Of a DNA stretch of 64,000 nucleotides, positions 42,307 to 50,806 are shown one piece after another. The position numbers and the translations under genes were made by a program. This DNA is from Flavobacterium praedii (GTDB lineage: Bacteria > Bacteroidota > Bacteroidia > Flavobacteriales > Flavobacteriaceae), in the NCBI RefSeq assembly GCF_026810365.1, contig NZ_CP113948.1, forward strand, positions 634,001 to 698,000, given 5' to 3'. Within the stretch, counting starts at the first letter, position 1; the number at the start of each line of letters is the position of its first letter. Under the pieces are notes generated by a model. That model did no database searches. It was given only the letters and a program-made list of their open reading frames with translations, and was not told the origin of the DNA.

Positions 42307-43680
42307 ATGAAAAAAATAAAATTTTTACTAATTCCAACTTTTGTTTTTCTTTTCTGTTGTAGTAATAGTGCAATAGATCAAACAACACCTGTAACTCCAA
42401 CACCTCCCGTTACAGTCTTAACAGATGAACAAGCAATGGATCAAGTTCAAAAAGATGCCATCAAGTATTTTTGGGATTATGCGGAACCCAATTCAAAATT
42501 AGGGAGAGAACGTTATCATACTGATAATCCTGGTTTTGAAGCCAGCAAAGTAACCACTGGAGGTTCTGGTTTTGGACTAATGTCTTTGATTGTTGGTGTA
42601 GAAAGAGGTTTTATTCCAAGAGCCGAAGCCGTCTCACGAATGACCACTGCAATGGATTTTCTAGATAAAGCGGATCGTTTTCACGGAGCCTGGGCACATT
42701 GGATGGATGGAACTACTGGGCATGCTATTTCTTTTGGAAATAAAGATGACGGTGGAGATATAGTGGAAACCGCTTTTTTATGCCAAGGTTTGATTGCCGT
42801 TCGCGAATATTTCAAAAATGGAAACCCTCAAGAAAAAGCATTGTCTGCCAAAGCAGATAATCTATGGAAAGGGGTTGAATGGAGCTGGTATACTAATGGC
42901 GAAAATGCTATGTTTTGGCATTGGTCTCCAACCTATCAATGGGAAATGAAATTCAAATTAGAAGGATACAATGAATGTTTGATTGCCTATATTCTAGGCG
43001 CTTCCTCTACAACGCATCCAATTCCTACTGCTGCCTATCATGAAGGATGGACACGAAACGGTACAATTACAACCAGTAAAACACAATATGGAATTCCTTT
43101 AGTTTTTAAATACAATACGGTAAGTGGAAATGTTGGTCCTTTGTTTTGGGCGCAATATTCTTATTTAGGATTAGATCCTTCTCAACTGTCTGATAAATAT
43201 GCAAATTATTGGGAATTGACACAAAATCAGGCCAAAATAATTTATAGTTATTGTGTTGATAATCCAAAAAAATGGAATGGCTATTCTGATAAATGTTGGG
43301 GATTTACAGCCAGTTATTCCAGAAATACTGATGGGACAACGGGGTATTCTGCCCATGATACCGACAATGATTTAGGGGTAATCACTCCAACTGCTGCGTT
43401 GTCTTCTTTTCCGTATACTCCAAAAGAAAGCATGAAGTTTTTACATTATTTATACAATGAAAAGAAAAGTATTTATGTTGGAATTGCGGGGCCTTATGAT
43501 GCATTTTCACCTCATTATAATTGGGTGACACCACGTTATTTGGCAATAGATCAAGGAACCATAGCACCTATGATTGAGAATTATCGTTCTGGATTATTAT
43601 GGAAATTATTTATGAATGCTCCTGAAGTAAAACAAGGACTGTTGAATCTTGGTTTTCATTCTGGGAAATATAATTTTTAG
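42307..43680 (+). CDS. PF10091/GH144-like glucanase lipoprotein
   Basis: A 457-residue lipoprotein glycosidase (signal with Cys17/18). After a Thr/Pro-rich linker the (alpha/alpha)6-type domain shows DAIKYFWDYAEPNSKL, TTGGSGFGLMSLIVGVERGF, GAWAHWMDGTTG, GDIVETAFLCQGLIA (conserved Glu), CWGFTASY and VITPTAALSSFPYTP. This is the 'glycoamylase-like' PF10091 family; its characterised members include GH144 endo-beta-1,2-glucanases. Placed between susCD and a GH3 beta-glucosidase, it probably makes oligosaccharides from a beta-glucan. Exact linkage is inferred. Confidence 0.85.
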   Translation: MKKIKFLLIPTFVFLFCCSNSAIDQTTPVTPTPPVTVLTDEQAMDQVQKDAIKYFWDYAEPNSKLGRERYHTDNPGFEASKVTTGGSGFGLMSLIVGVERGFIPRAEAVSRMTTAMDFLDKADRFHGAWAHWMDGTTGHAISFGNKDDGGDIVETAFLCQGLIAVREYFKNGNPQEKALSAKADNLWKGVEWSWYTNGENAMFWHWSPTYQWEMKFKLEGYNECLIAYILGASSTTHPIPTAAYHEGWTRNGTITTSKTQYGIPLVFKYNTVSGNVGPLFWAQYSYLGLDPSQLSDKYANYWELTQNQAKIIYSYCVDNPKKWNGYSDKCWGFTASYSRNTDGTTGYSAHDTDNDLGVITPTAALSSFPYTPKESMKFLHYLYNEKKSIYVGIAGPYDAFSPHYNWVTPRYLAIDQGTIAPMIENYRSGLLWKLFMNAPEVKQGLLNLGFHSGKYNF

Positions 43681-43698
43681 AAAATTTCAGATAATAAA

Positions 43699-43975
43699 GA
43701 ATTATAGAATAATAGTCCTTGCTTTTTTATCGTCATTAAATTCCTTTCCTCATTCGGATATAAATGGAAATTTAAAAACTGAAATTAGAATTTTTTATGT
43801 TCTTCAAGAGGGTATACAAAATGAAGGGCACTTAATACCCATTTATAAAAAAATGAAAAGTTGTAACTCTGATTTCAATTGGCCATTTTTTAATGATTTA
43901 TGTTAAGGAATTTGGTTAAAAGTATATGATAATCCAAAAATCTATGATTGGATATTTAAACAAATAAAAAAATAG
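43699..43975 (+). pseudogene. decayed alpha/beta-hydrolase (esterase/prolyl-oligopeptidase-like) remnant
   Basis: Between the GH144-like and GH3 genes lies a broken reading frame. The first part reads like an exported esterase N-terminus (IIVLAFLSSLNSF, then NGNLKTEIRIFYVLQEG). It passes without a catalytic core into NSDFNWPFFNDLC, then a TAA, then in the same frame GIWLKVYDNPKIYDWIFKQ and a stop. The last part resembles the C-terminus of dienelactone-hydrolase/esterase proteins (GHxxW...YDNPKLYDWLF) that often lie in such loci. The TAA stands where the catalytic His would be. I infer a large internal deletion plus point decay. Confidence 0.5.
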
Positions 43976-43978
43976 AAA

Positions 43979-46279
43979 ATGAATACGAAATTAATAATAG
44001 TACTACTTAGTTTTTCACTCTTTGGCTATAGCCAAAAAAAAGAAAATAAAAAAGCGTTTACATTAAAACCCAAAACAGAATTTGTTGCCGAGTTGTTGTC
44101 CAAAATGACTTTGGATGAAAAATTAGGGCAACTGAATTTACCCACTTCGGGAGATATAACCACCGGTCAAGCCAATAGTTCTGATGTTGCAAGAAAAATT
44201 GAAGAAGGTAAGGTCGGTGGATTATTTAATATCAAATCGGTTCAGAAAATTAGAGATGTTCAAAGAATTGCTGTAGAAAAAAGCCGATTGAAAATTCCAT
44301 TAATTTTTGGAATGGACGTTATTCATGGGTACGAAACTACGTTTCCTATACCACTAGGATTATCATGTACTTGGGACATGAAATTAATTGAAAGAAGTGC
44401 TCAAATAGCCGCTCAAGAAGCTAGTGCCGATGGAATCAATTGGACATTTTCGCCTATGGTAGATGTTTCCCGTGATCCACGTTGGGGAAGAATCTCCGAA
44501 GGTTCTGGTGAAGATCCTTTTTTGGGAAGCCTAATTGCCAAAGCAATGGTAGACGGATACCAACAGCATGATCTTTCCAAGAAAAATACCATTTTGGCTT
44601 GTGTTAAACATTTTGCATTATATGGAGCGCCAGAAGGTGGCCGTGATTATAATACGGTTGATATGAGTAGGATAAGAATGTACAATGAATATTTTCCTCC
44701 TTACAAAGCGGCAATTGACGCAGGTGTAGGATCTGTTATGGCTTCTTTTAACGAAGTGGAAGGAATTCCTGCCACCGGAAACAAATGGCTGATGACGGAT
44801 GTTTTAAGAAAACAATGGGGATTTAAAGGTTTTGTAGTGACTGATTTTACTGGAATTCCCGAAATGATTGATCACGGAATGGGAGATCTGCAAACCGTAT
44901 CAGCGCTGTCAATGAATGCTGGAGTTGAAATGGATATGGTAGGCGAAGGTTTTTTAACGACTTTGAAAAAATCATTAAATGAAAAGAAAGTGACTATCGA
45001 ACAGATCAATAATGCCGTTACGCTAATTTTGAATGCCAAATACGATTTAGGATTGTTTGAAGATCCGTATAAATATTGTGATGAAAAAAGAGCTAAAACT
45101 GAAATTTTTACTTCAAATAGTAGAGATGAAGCCAGAAAAACAGCTGCGCAATCATTGGTTTTATTAAAAAATCAAAATCAATTATTGCCTTTGAAAAAAT
45201 CAGGAACCATTGCACTTATCGGCCCATTGGCGGATGCCAAAAACAATATGTCAGGAACTTGGAGCGTGGCCACAAATGGAGAAAAATGCATTTCGTTATT
45301 GGCAGGAATTCAGGAAGTAGCTGGTAAATCGACTAAAGTGCTTTATGCCAAAGGAAGTAATCTGGATTATGACGAAACTTTTGAAACTAATGCTACTATG
45401 TTTGGTAAAACCTTGAATAGAGACAAACGTTCTAAAGAAGAAATGATTGCCGAAGCTTTGAAAGTGGCCAATCAATCGGATGTTATTGTGGCTGCTTTAG
45501 GCGAATCTGCCGAAATGAGTGGGGAGTCTAGCAGTAGAACTAATTTAGAAATTCCACAATCGCAAAAAGATTTACTGAATGCATTATTAAAAACAGGAAA
45601 ACCTGTAGTTCTAGTTTTATTTGATGGTCGTCCATTAATATTAAACGATGAAAAAGCAACTGTTCCAGCAATTCTAAATGTTTGGTTTGCCGGTAGCGAA
45701 GCGGGTTATGCCATTGCCGATGTTTTGTTTGGAGATGTAAATCCTTCAGGAAAATTAACCACTACTTTTCCTAGAAGCGTAGGTCAGTTGCCTATTTATT
45801 ACGCGCATAAAAATACTGGTAGACCTCTTTCTAACTCAGAAGGTAAATTCGAAAAGTTCAAATCCAATTATTTAGACGAAAGAAATGAACCTTTATTTCC
45901 TTTTGGTTTCGGATTGAGTTATACCAATTTTGAGTATTCAAATCTGAAAATTTCTTCAGATAAAATGAATTTCAATGGAAAAGTAAATGTATCCGTAGAT
46001 CTTACAAATACTGGAAAATTTGATGGCAAAGAAGTTGTTCAGTTGTATATTAAAGATGTGGTTGGTTCTGTAACAAGACCGGTTAGAGAATTGAAAGGTT
46101 TTCAAAAAATTGCCCTTAAAAAAGGAGAAAAACAAACAGTGACATTCGAAATTAACATTGAAGATTTGAAGTTTTACAATTCTGATTTGCAATTTGTTGC
46201 TGAGCCAGGTCTGTTTGAAGTTTTCGTTGGAGGGAATTCAAACGCAGACAATAAAGTAAGTTTTAATTTAGTAAATTAA
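43979..46279 (+). CDS. glycoside hydrolase family 3 beta-glucosidase (BglX-like)
   Basis: A 766-residue periplasmic enzyme with a signal peptide (MNTKLIIVLLSFSLFGYSQ). The N-terminal TIM barrel has FGMDVIHGYETTFPIPLGLS, SPMVDVSRDPRWGR, LACVKHFALYG and the nucleophile region GFKGFVVTDFTG (Asp about 288). The second alpha/beta domain has AALGESAEMSGESSSRT, and a C-terminal fibronectin-III-like domain follows (RPVRELKGFQKI). It would release glucose from oligosaccharides imported by SusCD. If the upstream enzyme is a beta-1,2-glucanase, sophoro-oligosaccharides are the likely substrate. A terminator follows. Confidence 0.94.
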   Translation: MNTKLIIVLLSFSLFGYSQKKENKKAFTLKPKTEFVAELLSKMTLDEKLGQLNLPTSGDITTGQANSSDVARKIEEGKVGGLFNIKSVQKIRDVQRIAVEKSRLKIPLIFGMDVIHGYETTFPIPLGLSCTWDMKLIERSAQIAAQEASADGINWTFSPMVDVSRDPRWGRISEGSGEDPFLGSLIAKAMVDGYQQHDLSKKNTILACVKHFALYGAPEGGRDYNTVDMSRIRMYNEYFPPYKAAIDAGVGSVMASFNEVEGIPATGNKWLMTDVLRKQWGFKGFVVTDFTGIPEMIDHGMGDLQTVSALSMNAGVEMDMVGEGFLTTLKKSLNEKKVTIEQINNAVTLILNAKYDLGLFEDPYKYCDEKRAKTEIFTSNSRDEARKTAAQSLVLLKNQNQLLPLKKSGTIALIGPLADAKNNMSGTWSVATNGEKCISLLAGIQEVAGKSTKVLYAKGSNLDYDETFETNATMFGKTLNRDKRSKEEMIAEALKVANQSDVIVAALGESAEMSGESSSRTNLEIPQSQKDLLNALLKTGKPVVLVLFDGRPLILNDEKATVPAILNVWFAGSEAGYAIADVLFGDVNPSGKLTTTFPRSVGQLPIYYAHKNTGRPLSNSEGKFEKFKSNYLDERNEPLFPFGFGLSYTNFEYSNLKISSDKMNFNGKVNVSVDLTNTGKFDGKEVVQLYIKDVVGSVTRPVRELKGFQKIALKKGEKQTVTFEINIEDLKFYNSDLQFVAEPGLFEVFVGGNSNADNKVSFNLVN

Positions 46280-46298
46280 GCTTGGTTAGTTTATTTGG

Positions 46299-46335
46299 TT
46301 GCCCTTCGTTTTTGGTTAGACGGAGGGCTTTTTTT
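46299..46335 (+). terminator. intrinsic terminator after the GH3 gene
   Basis: GCCCTTCG / CGGAGGGC stem with an inner loop and seven T. It separates the susC-GH3 unit from the GH43-like gene. Confidence 0.8.
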
Positions 46336-46356
46336 AATCACAGAATTAATGATTTA

Positions 46357-46433
46357 CCATATAAGAAATTTAAGAAAATATAAGATTTTACTTTTTATTT
46401 CCCTGCTTAAATGAACTTATATTTCTTATATGG
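46357..46433. repeat. inverted repeat with 18-bp arms before the GH43-like gene
   Basis: CCATATAAGAAATTTAAG (46357-46374) and CTTATATTTCTTATATGG (46416-46433) are complementary at 17 of 18 positions around a 41-bp spacer. The right arm ends 15 bases before the start codon. I recall similar arms as an intergenic repeat in Flavobacteria. Confidence 0.6.
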
Positions 46434-46448
46434 TTAAAAAAACAAGAA

Positions 46449-48353
46449 ATGCGAAGACTATATTTAATACCAGCCTTGTTACTATTCTTGTGCCACCAAA
46501 TCAGTATGGCACAGTCTAAAACGAAATGGTTTGATCCTAATAAATCAGCGTCTACTTATTGTAACCCCATCAATATTGGTTATAATTACACTACTGAAAA
46601 CCACAATGGAATTCCAGATTCTCGTCGTTCGAGTGCCGACCCATTAATTATTACTTATAAAGGCGATTATTACCTGTTTGCTACCAATCAAGCAGGATTC
46701 TTTTGGAGTAAAGATATGTCGGACTGGAAATTTGTTTACGGGAGTTTTCAACGCAATCCCAGCGATGATGATCAATGTGCTCCTGCGGCTTGGGTGGTAA
46801 ATGACACTTTGTTTTATGTGGGGTCAACTTGGAAAAAAGACCACCCAGTCTGGAAATCGGCCAACCCAAAATCCGGTCGTTGGACTCGGCATGTCAATAC
46901 TGCAATGTTGCCTACTTGGGATCCAGCCATTTTTCAGGATGATGACAAAAAAGTATATATGTATTATGGTTCAAGCGGAAAATTGCCGCTTTGTGGTGTT
47001 GAGGTAGATTATAAAACGTGGTTACCAAAAGGAAATCAAGAAGATTATCAAAAATTATACTCAGCAACCGAAGTTGAAGATATTCAGCGTCCTTATGGCG
47101 AAATAAAAGCAGTTGTAGGCTTAAACCCGACAGAGCACGGTTGGGAGCGTTTCGGCCCCAATAATGATATGGAACCGGCACCTTGGGGTAATTTTATCGA
47201 AGGGGCTTGGATGACCAAGCACAATGGTAAATATTACATGCAATATGGTGCTCCAGCCACCGAATTTAAAGGCTATGCCAATGGCGTTCATGTAGGGAAT
47301 AGTCCTTTGGGGCCGTTTACGTATCAAAAACACAATCCAATGTCATATAAACCAGGAGGTTTTGTAATAGGAGCGGGGCACGGTAATACTTTTGCCGACA
47401 ATTATGGTAATTACTGGAATACCGGAACGTGCAAGATTTCTGTAAAAGACCGTTTTGAACGCCGCATCGATATGTTTCCTGCTGGATTCGACAAAGACGA
47501 TATTATGTATTCCATTACTGCTTATGGGGATTTTCCAACTTTACTCGCAACCAAAAACCGCGATCAAACCAAGGGTGCTTTTTCGGGATGGATGTTGCTT
47601 TCGTATAAAAAAAATGCAACAGTATCTTCAACGGAAGAGTGTATGGATGTACAAACGCACCGAGTAGATACTGGCGGGAAAAAAGTTTTTGAAAAAATCT
47701 GTTACAATGCCCAGAACTTGACCGACGAGGATATTCAATCGTATTGGTCGGCAAAAACGGATAATCCAGGCGAATGGTTGCAAATTGATTTGGGCAGAAA
47801 AATGAGAATTAATGCTTTGCAAATTAATTATGCTGATCATAAAGCGACACAGTACAATAAGGCAATGGATATTTATTACCAATACCAAATTTTCATGTCA
47901 GATGATAATCAAAATTGGACTTTGGTGGTTGATAAATCCAAAAGTGATAAAGACACACCGCACGATTATTTGGAATTAACCAAATCCATTGAAGCCCGCT
48001 ACGTAAAAATGGTAAATATTCACAATGCCTCAGGATTATTTGCTGTTTCTGATTTCCGTGTTTTTGGAAACGGATTATCCGAGAAACCAAAATCGGTTAC
48101 TGGATTTAAAGTGGATAGAGATAATGACGACTCCCGTTCTGCTATGATTCACTGGGACGCACAGCCTGATGCCGTTGGGTATAACATTTATTACGGAATT
48201 GCTCCAGATAAATTATACAACAGCATCATGGTTTATGATGCGAATTTTTATGATTTCAGAGGATTAGATAAAGGGACCAGCTATTGTTTTGCTATTGAAG
48301 CTTTTAATGAAAATGGAATTGGACCTAAAACCACTGTTGCCGTTTCTAATTGA
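46449..48353 (+). CDS. GH43-like glycosidase with discoidin and fibronectin-III domains
   Basis: A 634-residue exported enzyme (signal to about residue 22). The five-bladed propeller catalytic part carries the expected acidic triad: Asp64 in SSADPLI (base), Asp158 in PTWDPAIF and Glu251 in FIEGAWMTKHNG (acid). A discoidin/F5-8C carbohydrate-binding-like domain follows (WSAKTDNPGEWLQIDLG to YVKMVNIHNASG, about 400-545), then a fibronectin-III domain (MIHWDAQPDAVGYNIYYG). GH43 enzymes usually remove arabinose, xylose or galactose. It lies after a terminator, so it may be a separate unit. Its codon use looks somewhat GC-richer than its neighbours. Confidence 0.82.
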   Translation: MRRLYLIPALLLFLCHQISMAQSKTKWFDPNKSASTYCNPINIGYNYTTENHNGIPDSRRSSADPLIITYKGDYYLFATNQAGFFWSKDMSDWKFVYGSFQRNPSDDDQCAPAAWVVNDTLFYVGSTWKKDHPVWKSANPKSGRWTRHVNTAMLPTWDPAIFQDDDKKVYMYYGSSGKLPLCGVEVDYKTWLPKGNQEDYQKLYSATEVEDIQRPYGEIKAVVGLNPTEHGWERFGPNNDMEPAPWGNFIEGAWMTKHNGKYYMQYGAPATEFKGYANGVHVGNSPLGPFTYQKHNPMSYKPGGFVIGAGHGNTFADNYGNYWNTGTCKISVKDRFERRIDMFPAGFDKDDIMYSITAYGDFPTLLATKNRDQTKGAFSGWMLLSYKKNATVSSTEECMDVQTHRVDTGGKKVFEKICYNAQNLTDEDIQSYWSAKTDNPGEWLQIDLGRKMRINALQINYADHKATQYNKAMDIYYQYQIFMSDDNQNWTLVVDKSKSDKDTPHDYLELTKSIEARYVKMVNIHNASGLFAVSDFRVFGNGLSEKPKSVTGFKVDRDNDDSRSAMIHWDAQPDAVGYNIYYGIAPDKLYNSIMVYDANFYDFRGLDKGTSYCFAIEAFNENGIGPKTTVAVSN

Positions 48354-48465
48354 ATTTGAATTTCGTAATAATATTGAAAATAACAGTCTTTAAAAAAGAC
48401 TAATTATCTTTTTAATCTTCGGTCAATTTTATCGGTTGGTATTAATCACTGGTAGTTATAAAAAT

Positions 48466-48479
48466 CGAAATCGTTTTCG
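48466..48479. promoter_or_regulatory. CG-centred near-palindrome upstream of GH97
   Basis: CGAAATCGTTTTCG pairs at all positions but one around a central CG, the general form of LacI-family operators. It lies just left of the ACTACA palindrome. Confidence 0.3.
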
Positions 48480-48483
48480 GCTC

Positions 48484-48501
48484 AACTACAAGGTTGTAGT
48501 T
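48484..48501. promoter_or_regulatory. perfect ACTACAA palindrome upstream of GH97
   Basis: AACTACAA-GG-TTGTAGTT, an 8-bp perfect inverted repeat 67 bases before the GH97 ATG. It shares its half-site with the susC upstream cluster (36735-36857). Confidence 0.5.
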
Positions 48502-48567
48502 TGATTGAGATTGCAATTTTATGATTTTAATGCTTATTTTTACTTTATATATTAACACATAATCAAA

Positions 48568-50667
48568 ATGAAACATATTTTTTCAATTATTCTCGTTTTT
48601 ACTTTAAGTGTGATTCAGGCACAAAGTGTAAAATCTCCATCGAGTGCCCTTGAGGTCAATTTTAAATTAGTAAATAATGGGCAGCCATCATATACAGTAA
48701 ACTTCAATGGCAAGCCAGTAGTTCTTGAAAGTACTTTAGGAATAAAACTCAAGGAGAGAACCGCTCTTGATTCAAATTTTGAAATTATAACTTCAAAATC
48801 GGCTACATTCAATGAATCTTGGAAACCAGTTTTAGGTCAAAAAGCAATTATTGAAAATCAGTACAACGAACTTACAATTGCTCTTAACCAAAAAGTGACC
48901 AATGTAAAAATGAATATAATTTTCAAAGTTTACAATGAAGGTGTCGCTTTTAGATATGAATTTCCAAAACAAGAAAAACTCAATTATTTCATTATTTCGG
49001 ATGAGGTTTCCCAATTTAATTTAACCGAGGATTACAAAGCATTTTGGATACCTGGTGATTTTGATAGTAATGAGTACGTTTATAATGAAACAAAACTTTC
49101 AAGTATAGACAATACAAAATTGAATTTGAATAATGGAATTGGGGTAAAATCGATTCCTGGTAAATATACGGTTCAAGCTCCTTTAATGATGAAATCGGCA
49201 TCAGGATTGTATGTAAATATTTTTGAAGCAGCAGTGGTTAATTATCCAGTTATGCATCTAAATGTGGATGGTGTAAATTTTAAATTATCATCTCAATTGG
49301 TTCCCAATGCAATAGGAGATAAGGCCTATTTACAAGCACCCTGCGTTTCACCTTGGAGAACCATTATGATAAGCAATGATGCCCGTGATATTGTGGGTTC
49401 ATCAATGATTTTAAATTTAAATGAACCTTGTAAACTAGACGATGTTTCGTATATAAAACCAATGAAATATGTGGGGATTTGGTGGGAAATGCACGTAGGA
49501 TTATCCACTTGGGATTATGCAGGTTCACAAAATGCTCAGAATATATCTTCTAAAGAGTTATTACCATCAGGAAAACACGGGGCAACAACTGCAAATACCA
49601 AAAGATATATTGATTTTGCTGCCAAAAACGGATTTGATGGCGTATTAGTTGAAGGTTGGAATGTAGGTTGGGAAGACTGGGTAGGGAATTGGAAAGAAGA
49701 AGTATTTGATTTTACAACTCCTTATCCCGATTTCAATTTGGCAGAAGTTACGGCTTATGCCAAAGAAAAAAATGTAAAAATGATTATGCACCATGAAACT
49801 TCGGGTTCTGTGGCGAATTATGAGCGTCATTTGGATCGTGCTTTTGATTTGATGAAAAAATACGATTATCCAGCAGTGAAATCTGGTTATGTGGGTAAAA
49901 TTATTCCTCGTGGTGAGTTTCATGACGGTCAAACGATGGTGAATCACTTCAACTTCGTGGCAAGACGCGCTGCCGATTACAAATTAATGATCAATTCGCA
50001 TGAATCGTCTCGTCCTACTGGTTACAGTCGCACGTATCCAAACTATATTGCTGCCGAGGCTGCCCGTGGTAATGAATTTAACGCTTGGAGTAATGGAAAT
50101 CCACCAAGTCACGAAACTATTTTGCCTTTTACAAGACAGCTAGGAGGACCTATGGATTATACTCCCGGTATTTTTGAAATCAAAATGAGTTACTATGACA
50201 AAAATAAAACAGAACAAGTGCATACTACTTTGGCAAAGCAATTGGCTTTGTATGTAACGATGTATTCTCCTTTGCAAATGGCGGCCGATTTACCAGAAAG
50301 TTATGAAAAACGTATGGATGCCTTTCAATTCATTAAAGATGTAGCTTTGGATTGGGATGATACAAAAATTTTGGAAGCTGAACCTGGTGATTATTTGACA
50401 ATTGCTAGAAAAACCAAAGGAAAGCAAACATGGTTCTTAGGTGCAATTACCGATGAGAATGCCAGAAAAACGGAAATAACTTTAGATTTTCTAAACAAAG
50501 GACAAAAGTATAAAGCTATTATTTATGAAGATGCCAAAGATGCCGATTGGAAAAACAACCCAATGGCTTATAAAATAAGAATCGTTGAAGTTACAAACAA
50601 GTCAAAATTAAACTTGGTTATGGCTCCTGGTGGAGGAACAGCCATTAGTTTTGAACCAATTAAATAG
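48568..50667 (+). CDS. glycoside hydrolase family 97 (SusB-like alpha-glycosidase)
   Basis: A 699-residue exported enzyme (signal MKHIFSIILVFTLSVIQAQ). The N-terminal beta-sandwich leads into the barrel with KYVGIWWEMHVG, GFDGVLVEGWNVGWEDW, INSHESSRPTGYSRTYPN, EAARGNEF and GGPMDYTPGIFE, all GH97 signatures. The segment VKSGYVG lacks the Asp that retaining GH97 members use as nucleophile, which suggests the inverting, SusB-type mechanism with Glu as base (family knowledge). It would cleave alpha-glucosidic or related bonds in the periplasm. The upstream region holds two operator-like palindromes. Confidence 0.92.
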   Translation: MKHIFSIILVFTLSVIQAQSVKSPSSALEVNFKLVNNGQPSYTVNFNGKPVVLESTLGIKLKERTALDSNFEIITSKSATFNESWKPVLGQKAIIENQYNELTIALNQKVTNVKMNIIFKVYNEGVAFRYEFPKQEKLNYFIISDEVSQFNLTEDYKAFWIPGDFDSNEYVYNETKLSSIDNTKLNLNNGIGVKSIPGKYTVQAPLMMKSASGLYVNIFEAAVVNYPVMHLNVDGVNFKLSSQLVPNAIGDKAYLQAPCVSPWRTIMISNDARDIVGSSMILNLNEPCKLDDVSYIKPMKYVGIWWEMHVGLSTWDYAGSQNAQNISSKELLPSGKHGATTANTKRYIDFAAKNGFDGVLVEGWNVGWEDWVGNWKEEVFDFTTPYPDFNLAEVTAYAKEKNVKMIMHHETSGSVANYERHLDRAFDLMKKYDYPAVKSGYVGKIIPRGEFHDGQTMVNHFNFVARRAADYKLMINSHESSRPTGYSRTYPNYIAAEAARGNEFNAWSNGNPPSHETILPFTRQLGGPMDYTPGIFEIKMSYYDKNKTEQVHTTLAKQLALYVTMYSPLQMAADLPESYEKRMDAFQFIKDVALDWDDTKILEAEPGDYLTIARKTKGKQTWFLGAITDENARKTEITLDFLNKGQKYKAIIYEDAKDADWKNNPMAYKIRIVEVTNKSKLNLVMAPGGGTAISFEPIK

Positions 50668-50690
50668 TTTTCTTTAATTGTGTTTACTGA

Positions 50691-50728
50691 AATCCTGAAT
50701 GCTTATATAAGTATTCAGGATTTTTTTT
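50691..50728 (+). terminator. intrinsic terminator after the GH97 gene
   Basis: AATCCTGAAT / ATTCAGGATT stem with an inner CTTATATAAG and eight T. Confidence 0.85.
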
Positions 50729-50806
50729 GAATTTCATTTTGATATTGTTTTAGATTGTCGAAATTGCGCTACCATTAAATCCCAAATAATTTCATATTTC
50801 GACAAA

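Noticed and set aside
46681..47888. Several long open frames antisense to the GH43-like gene
   Set aside because: The sense frame has all catalytic motifs. The antisense frames arise from its somewhat higher GC and codon pattern and show no domain features.
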